From positions 5,668,802-5,732,801 of the forward strand of contig JACDOX010000023.1 in assembly GCA_014549065.1 (NCBI GenBank): DNA of 64,000 nucleotides, given 5' to 3'. This stretch comes from Cardinalis cardinalis. Taxonomy: Eukaryota; Chordata; Aves; Passeriformes; Cardinalidae. A model generated the notes under the pieces. That model made no database searches and was not told the DNA's origin. It worked only from the letters and a program-made list of their open reading frames with translations. The position numbers and the translations under genes were made by a program. Positions 49,301 to 58,300 of this stretch are shown piece by piece (position 1 is the stretch's first letter; each line of letters begins with the position of its first letter).

Positions 49301-52300
49301 CTCTCTCTCCTCCCCAAGAGGGGCCCAAATACCAAAATGGCAAATAATTCATGTTCCTATAAAATATTAACTTGAAGCTCACTGTAGTCTTTTGCAGTGC
49401 ATTATGTAGCACCCTTTCACTCCTAAGTAAGAGCAGCAGAGTAGTGTGCAGTTATTGACAAATACAGCACACTGATGATAAATATATCTTTTACTGTTAG
49501 GGTTTTGTGTGTGGAGCAGTGTTTGGGTTTTGTGGNAGGTTTTTTGCAAGCATTAATGTTGAAGTGTGGGAACCAGGAAATACAGGATGTTTGGGACAGT
49601 GTGTTACAAATATATGAAGAATGTTGCTTTTGTGGTCTCCACAGGGTCCTGCTTCATGCTTAAGGACCATCTGTGCAAAGAATCTGCAACTTCTGACTTG
49701 TTGCAGGTATTTTAAACATCTCAAAATTCCCAAACCTGTATGATATTAGCTTTGTAGGACAAATCAAGGGATTTTAGATAAAGCAGACTTATTTCCAATT
49801 TTACGGTTGATTCTGAACTTGTAACTTTGTTTTCATAGGTTCAGCACATCAAGACAAACACTGATGTGGATTCCAGACTCATTTTTTTCCAGGTATTTTT
49901 AATATATCATCACATTCAACAAACACAAATTAGCAGTCATTAAAAAAAAAATTGTTCTCAGTTCTTAATTTATGTTGTAAATCGTATTAGTGCTTTTCCC
50001 CCCATCTCAAGCAATGGGACAGATTAATTTGAAGTAAGATGTTACCCAAGAGACATCTTCTTGCTTGAATGTAGCCATGGCAGCTCCTCATATTTGCTGA
50101 GGAGTTGTGACTTTTTAAATGGAGTATTGTGGAAATAACCTCCAGTTCTGCAGGAAAGGGACATGCCACTGGCTGTGACTCTGTTTCCACATGTGATCTT
50201 ACTGGCCATATGCATTAGCAATGCCTTTAACATTTTTGGTTTTGTTTGGGTTGGGTTGGGTTTTTTTGGAGTTATTGCTCTACTCTGAGTTACCTCAAAG
50301 TTTTGAGGGTTTTAACTTGTGATGCAGAAGCTGTTGGATTATTGAATATCCTCTGTTTACATCAGTGCCATTACTAGTTCTGCAGGTTTGTATTTTGTTC
50401 TGCAGCTGCTGTACCTCTATCACCCCAGTAAATCCTAAACCCACAGAGGAAGACCTAAATGCTGGCAGTTTTTCTTCCTTACATTTAATTTTTATATTCT
50501 AGATGTCTTTTCCAATAAAAGCCTAGCAGCTGACATATGCAGCATTTCCTGTTCCTATTTTACTGAGATGTTCAGATAAATTAAATGCCAGGGAAATTCA
50601 CCTTCTTTGAGGCATGCAAGGAAAGGAACAAGGAGGAAGTCTCATGCTACTCCCCAGTCTCTCAACACAAAATATGCTAAGAACGTTGTTCTGAAAGTTC
50701 CAATACTGGAAAATCTCAGATAATTGTCATCCAGAATCAAATGAAAGCTGTTGGTGTCCATCTTACCTGTAAAATGAAATTTTGACATTGTGTTTTATAT
50801 GGGTCTGGAGAAAAAGTACTTTGATCTGATGGGAGAATAAATTTGAAGCAGCATTGTGTAAAAATGAACTCATGCCACTTTTGTCCAGTAAGTCCTTACA
50901 GACTGGGTTGTTTACTCATCATTTTTGCTTCAGCAGCTTTTACCAATTTAACTATATTTTAACAAACTACACAGCCCTCTAAGGACCTGGGAAAACTTTT
51001 TCATCCTTTCAGGCTAGGCCTTGGGTCTATTTTCTTTGGAAATCTGAAGGTCATTATGATGCAGCTCTGAGATTTTCCTTAGGTGTGCATACACTTCTCC
51101 TTTGTCCAGGAGAGATACTTCACTCCTCCAGCATTCTGCCTGTTTTGTTTGCTCTGATAAACTGTGTTACCAAAAAGTAACCAAGGAGAGCTAACTGACC
51201 CAGAGTGTTCCTACCCTATGTTTGTGTCAGTACAATTCTGGGGGACATCTAATGAAGATTTCCTGTTTTTCAGTTTGCTGAGCGGAAGAATTTCAACACT
51301 AAAGGATGAAACTGGTGCTGTGAGTAATGAACGCGCTGTAACTCATTAATTTGGTGTAATGCTTTTGGTTGAGTTCTCTTCTAAAGCATTTTCACTGTGG
51401 GCGCTAATGGAATTACACTGCCTGAGTCAGGCTAAACTTTCATTGAAAATGAGTGACACCTCTGGCTTTCTTGCTTCTCATCTTTGTTTCAAGCTAAGGG
51501 AGCCTGAACAATGTTCATGCTTCTATGTTAATTATGCATTATACAGGTGATGCAGAAACAGCAACTCTGCTTTTCTTAAACAGAGCAAATGCCAATTGCT
51601 GTATTGCAGCGAGGTGTGATTTTCATTAGACAGGCATTGCATGTATAGTTGAGTAATGCAACATAGAAATGTAGCACATTATTTTTTTGGCAAAAACATG
51701 TAGCCATGGCCATTTCAGTCTGTGGGTATGATATTTCTAAACAGGAAACTATAGTTACAGTACTCTTGTTCAGCAATGGTAAGGCACACAAGTACTTTGC
51801 TAAAAGTGTAGAGGTAGTTTTGATGGTAATTTAATTTTAAAAAGTCAAAACCTGTCTTGAGATCTTATTAGAACTACTGCATATTGAACACATGCTAGAA
51901 AGTGAAAGCATCCATTGTCCTTTGTGGAGACTAGAACCTAAAGAACAGATTTATTAAGTGCCATCTATTTGCAACAGTGTTTTTATATATGTCCTATAGG
52001 AATGTTTAACTAGTGGACAGTAGAATACTGAGAACANAAAAGAGGCTCAAAAACTTGGAGTTTTGTCTGCTCACTTCCTCATCTTCAACTCCTCTTTCCC
52101 ACATTTAGCATAAAATAGCACTTTAGTTGATGGTTGCTCCNTAACAGTACTCAAGGACAGAAATTTTTCTTTGCAGATATTTATTGATCGAGATCCAGCA
52201 GCATTTGCACCCATTTTAAATTTTCTTCGCACAAAGGAGTTAGACTTACGGTAAGAAGCTAATTTCAATCCAAAGTGTGTCTTCAAGTGATGGATATTTC

Positions 52301-55300
52301 ATAATACTCATCTAGTTGGGTGCCTGGTATGTGGCTCAGCTCNCTCACAGATGTTGGGCCAGGCCTAGAGTATATGTATGTCATGGTNGAAGCAGAAATG
52401 GTGACATTCTGTTTTGTTAGTAGATTCTTGTAATGTAGACCACTTCTTGCAGTGTATTTCTTATTGTTTCTGTATCTTTATTTTAATGACAATTGAGTCA
52501 AGTTAAGATCACTTTAAAATCTCAAACATCAACATGTTGAATGTATTTTGTGTTAATTCTATAAACTATTAGGTAGCTTGATATTTAGATTGAATAATAT
52601 CCAGTTGTATGCAAGCATTTATATTCAAAGTATTGGCTCACTTTGTTCTTGTTGGTTTTTGGTTTTTTTCCTGTTTCTGTAGGGGAGTGAGTATTAATGT
52701 TCTCAGGCACGAAGCTGAATTCTATGGAATCACTCCTTTAGGTAACTTTTTTTTCTTAATAAGAGCTCATCTTATTATTGTAGTAATGGTCTACTGACAA
52801 ATCCTGGGCAGTTGTGACCCTGAAGATTTTCAAAGTAAAAGTTTTTAAAAATGGAAGGATATTTGAGATAATGTAATGTTTTTAAGGAAGTGAAAGCTGT
52901 GGTCATATCTGGGTTTCCTCCTTAGTGAGAAGATTGCTACTATGTGAAGAACTGGAACGCTCATCATGTGGCAGTGTCCTTTTTCATGGCTACCTACCTC
53001 CTCCAGGTATTCTTGTAGTCATGGTCTGATATTGCTTGCTGTCACTTGTGATCTCTCCTGTAACAAACAGCATGTTTAGAATACTGGGCAGGGGGTGTGG
53101 CAGGCTGTGTTTGGTTGTAGACTAGAGCAGAGGTTCTTCAGGAGCCTTTCAGTTTAATGTCAACAGCATGGGGTGTTTTCTTCCTTTTGAATGTAGAGTT
53201 ACCTTGGGTGTCCTATTGCCTAGTGACAAATCACCACTAGTGAGCTTTCCTTTACCAACATGAGTACCTGTTAGACTTTTTAAATTCTCTGTAGAGATGA
53301 ACACATTTCATGAATTAACCTGAAGTCTAAAGGATATCTTGCCAAGTTTTCTGAAGATAATTCCTTAGATGATGAATGTCAACATAGAGAGCAAAAGCAT
53401 TTCCTGTTTCAGTGTTACAGTATTGCCTGTTTCTTGTAGCAGATAAATTAAATTTTCATCAAAATGCACAACTGTTAATCCTGTATTTCTAAAGTGAACT
53501 ACCATCTGTTATATTGCTGAAGTTTAAGGAGGGACATAAAACATTTTTTTTTTTAATAGGCATTCCCAGCCGTAAGATAAATAATACTACTGGGCCACCA
53601 ACTGACATCAGAACGGGTCAGAATGAGAGTGAGATACATGGAGGTGGTGTCCAGCCTACACTTGCTGGTACGGGGGAAGGTACAGTCAGACTAGGTGAGG
53701 AGTGTCAGTTTTAAAACCAAAGCAAATTGCAAAGATGCTTGTCTCTGGGAAATAAGAACTGTGTGGCTGTATCTGGTTTAAATCTGCTATTCTGTGTTTG
53801 CCTGGTTAAAATTGCTGAATACTTAGTTAAAATTACTCCCTATGCAGTATTGAAGGCTCACTGCTTCACAGTNCAAGTGCGAGGCTTGAGAGAAAGGCAA
53901 ATCAAAGTTCTTCATACCGTTTTGGCATGGCCCCTTAGACAAATGCCTTATACTGTACTAAAACCATAATAAAAACCAGAGTGGCCACTGTCTCTTTGGT
54001 CTTTTTTCAGGGCCCAATTCCTGCTCTTCTACCTCTTCCTTGTTCTTGGTGCCTCACTTGCCCTGAAAGAGTCAAGTTTTTAGAGTAAAGGTAGTCTGCA
54101 CAGAAAAATTGTAAGTGAGATAGACCTGAATTCTGTCATTTTCCAGCTTTTGACTTTGTAAGCAAAATGATGCTGTTAGAAGTGTCGTATTTCTGTCATA
54201 ATCCTGTAAATCATAACAGTATTAGGAAAATATAGACTATGTTAAAGGGAAATCTATGTAATATAAAAGAAGGATATGAATTGCTGATTCTTAGTGAGCT
54301 GCTANAGGTTTAGAAGCAGGCAGTCCTGGGTAAAAGGAGGTAAAAGTGCATTCTTCGAGCATTAGTTCTGTAGCATACAAAGGCTGTGAGGAGCAATACT
54401 GTGAACTAGAATCTTGCTGAAAATTATTCTTGAAAACTTAATGATCAAAGTTTCTGTTGCACATCCATGCAGAGAGCTCTATCCTGTTATAGATGTCTCT
54501 GCTGCTCTGATACTTGTCACTTGCCTAACTTCAGCTTTGTTGTTTTCAGGATTTCCTGTGGACCCACGCAAAGTCCTAATAGTAGCTGGCCACCACAATT
54601 GGATAGTAGCTGCCTATGCCCATTTTGCTGTTTGCTACAGGTAGGAATAGAGCTGCCTGTCAGTTGACAGGAAGCTAAAAAAATCATTATTATTGGCTAA
54701 GAGCAAAGCACAATGCTTACTCTGAAATAGCCGTAGATAAAGGCTTTCAGTCTCATCCTACAAATATGAGTTGCTGCTTTTTTTTTTGGTGAAAATAAAA
54801 AGCTTGATAGGAACTCAAATTTTGCTTTGTCAGTATTGATACTGTTGGAAAAGTTGCAAATTGACTCTAATGCAACTGTTTTAAAGCAGGCCTTTCAGTT
54901 GAAAATTAATTTATAAAGTTTTCCTGCTGTGAGTTTGGAAACAGTCTGTGATGTTACACTGTCAAGGAAGCTGAAACAGTTAATGATATTTTGCTACATA
55001 ATTTCGCTACCTTGTCTTCAGGGTTTTTTTAGCTGAATGTTAAACACTTGAGACTTCACTTGGATGGCTGAACAATGTCTTCAATGTCTTCTAAACAAAC
55101 TGGCTATTTTTTCAGATAAGATATTTTTTCAAATCAGGTTATTTCTTCAAATAAGCAACACNTCTACATTAGAGAAGCTGTCTTTAGTTCACATCTCATA
55201 GTCTTAATTGTTGGCTGTCTTTCGGATGGAAAGTAATGTTTTAACAAGAGCTGTTGCCCAGACCAATCTAACATGGCTGTCATACTGTGGCTCAGAAAAA

Positions 55301-58300
55301 GAGTGGAGAAGAATGTAATGTGAACAGCTTCTTTCTGCTTACTGCCGAGCTAAAGCCATATGTGCTGCTTATTCACTCTCTAGAATACTAACTCAGTTGC
55401 TTAAACTTTGTGACTTTAATCACATCTAACTTACATTCACCATTGCAATTTTTTGGCTTTAATTTCTATTAAATGTGGATTTCCTTGCTCTGCTTAATGT
55501 TTTTGTCTGACAGAGAAANAGACAATGATTGGCAATTGGTTTTGTGCTAATTGTCCCCTTTTTAGGATTTTATCTCTGCTTTCCTTGGTTGCTAGCTCAC
55601 TTTTGAAAGATTCTGCCTCTTTCCTGCTTGGTAAACTACTTAACAAGACTTTTTGCTATTGAAATTATGTCATTAATGATGCTTTTGATGAACCATGTCA
55701 GACTTGAATGGCTGGTGAGAGAGTGTGCAAGTCAACATGCCAGTTTAAAGTGCTGCTTTTCTTCACAGAGACTCAAGGTAGCAGTCTTGTATTCTTTTTT
55801 TCTTCCAAAACTTGAAGGAGCTCTAGGATTACAATGGTGGAATTTTCCCTCCTCCATTCTTCTAGAGCAAAGTACAGGGCATCTTAAAGATAATATATTT
55901 TNTTTAATTTTGAAGTATGACAAAAGTCTTTTAAAATTTGATCATAAATTTTATGATAATGTCTTGGTTGCATTCAAAGTTTTGCTGCTACAATTGTGCT
56001 CTTAAATCTATTCATTACAACTTCTGCATGTTGCACAGGTGAGTGCTTCAGCTCCAGGCAGGATGCAACACTGAACTGAAATAATGGCAACAATGCTAAA
56101 AAGTACACATATCTTTTTGCTTTTAGTTTTCTATAACTTGACTGCAGAGATCTAGTCTGCTTTAGCTCCATTGCAAAGTATCTAAATTATTGCCTGAATT
56201 TAAGTAAGATAAATTGTGCCTGCATCATGTAAGTCTTAAAAATGCACAGGGAAGTTATTCTCTAAAAATAAAGCTTGCAGTATTATAATACTAAATAAAG
56301 CTTGCTCAATTCAGTATTATCTGCTTTCAAAACACCATAAATAGAAAATGTGTCTGGAGAAGAGAGTTTTAAAGCATGATTTGATTTCTTGCATGATATA
56401 TAAGGAGATTAACAGAGTTCTCTTCTAAAGTATTACACTGAACCTCATTATCTAGTGTTTGTTAGCCCAAGCTTTTGGCTTCATCTTATAACTTTCATAT
56501 CAGATGTGCTTATATTAAGAAAAAGCCCAGCAACTGCAAGGCACTGAAATAATATGCAATATCAGACTTCAAAATGGGAGAAAATGCAGCTCTTGTAGAC
56601 TATAGTTCTTAACTTGAATTTGAAGTTTGTGGTTCAGACTATAAGACTGAATCATCCACACTGGTTCAGGATTAGCCTGGGCTATCTGTTCTTGAGTCTC
56701 TGACATCTGCTCCCTGTTGTTCCCTTTGCCCTTCCAGAATCAAAGAGTCATCTGGGTGGCAGCAGGTGTTCACCAGTCCCTATCTGGACTGGACCATTGA
56801 GCGGGTGGCTCTCAATGCCAAGGTGGTTGGAGGACCTCATGGAGACAAGGACAAGATGGTTGCAGTTGCCTCGGAGAGTAGCATTATCTTGTGGAGCATT
56901 CAAGATGGTGGTAGTGGCAGTGAAATTGGTACCCATTTTCTTACCTTCTCACCTACCTGTTTTACTTTTTCTTTTGTGTGTGTGTGTTTAACTAGAAGGA
57001 AGTCTGAAACCTTGTTCTACCTTGTTCTGAGGTATGTGTGATTTCTGGTGTTCAGTATTCACTTTCACAGATTGACAAAACAAGCTATAGTGCAGCAACC
57101 TGTTAGTGTTTTAACTTCCTTCAGTTCTGCACCAGGAATCCTGTCTCAAAGTCAGAGATGGAGAATAAAAGAGCACTGAGTAACCAATACTTACTGTTCA
57201 GTTTGAGGATTTATGTATAAATTCAAATTAAGAGTTTAAGTTTTCCCTAGAGCTGCATTTGAATCTAGGCCATAGCCCAAAGGGACTAAGCTTTGGAGGT
57301 GGAAGCCTACAGATACAAAGTGATTCTGCTCTTTCCTTTGTGTTATTAAAGCCACATTTTTGCATAGAGATGACAAAAATACTTCAGTTCTCTGTCAAAT
57401 GTTGTTCATAAATGGAGTCTGGAAGATGAAAATTTCTTGAGTTTATAATTTGGGTGTCAGGATAGGAAAAAAGCCCACACTATTCCTTTAAGTGTACAGG
57501 AATTACTGCTTATACACCTTGGCACTGAAGGACACACAATGGTAAGCTTTAGAAACAGCAAGAAGACATTTCCTGAAGTAAATATTCCCTGGTACTATCT
57601 GATGGCTTGTCTGAGTCATTGCTGTTCAAATATAGGGCAAATTTGGGAGGCACTGAAGGGAACAGTGTTTGGAACTTCCTCTAGCCTAATCCCTGGTGTT
57701 TGAATAACCACTGCTATGCCAGTAATGTCTGTTTCCTCTGGCACTGGATACTGCTAACAAAGTGTAACAGCAGTCTGGTTATGTGAGCACTTTTCTCTGA
57801 AACTTAATGCTGAGCTAATTTATTATTAGATGTATTTCCAGAGTTGAAGCCTTGAGAATTATAGTAGCCATTACTTAAAGTCAAAATTACCAATTTCAAG
57901 TTTTGACCCATGTGCCTTTAAAGAAGAGCTTATTTGACAGTTTCTCAGGCAATTTCTAGCTATGTTAATGAATGTTGCATTTTTTTTTCCTACATTAATG
58001 TGTGAAAATGCTAAGTCATATTTGAAGATGGGGAAAGGCAAAGGTCTTGTATGAGCTGTGTACTGCTCTTTTACTTGTGACTCTTAGAGTTCTTATATAT
58101 AATCATGGTCAGGAAAATGGAAAAGGAGATTCCATTGTATTTTTAAAAAAATACGAAAGGCATGTCTAAGAGTTGAATATGAAATTGTCTTCATTAAATG
58201 CAGTGAGTAATTATCAGATCAGAGAAGCCTTTTCTTCTCCTTTGCTCCTGTTGACTGAATCTTAAGGACAGGGAAGAGTTGGTGTGACAGCTGTACTCCT

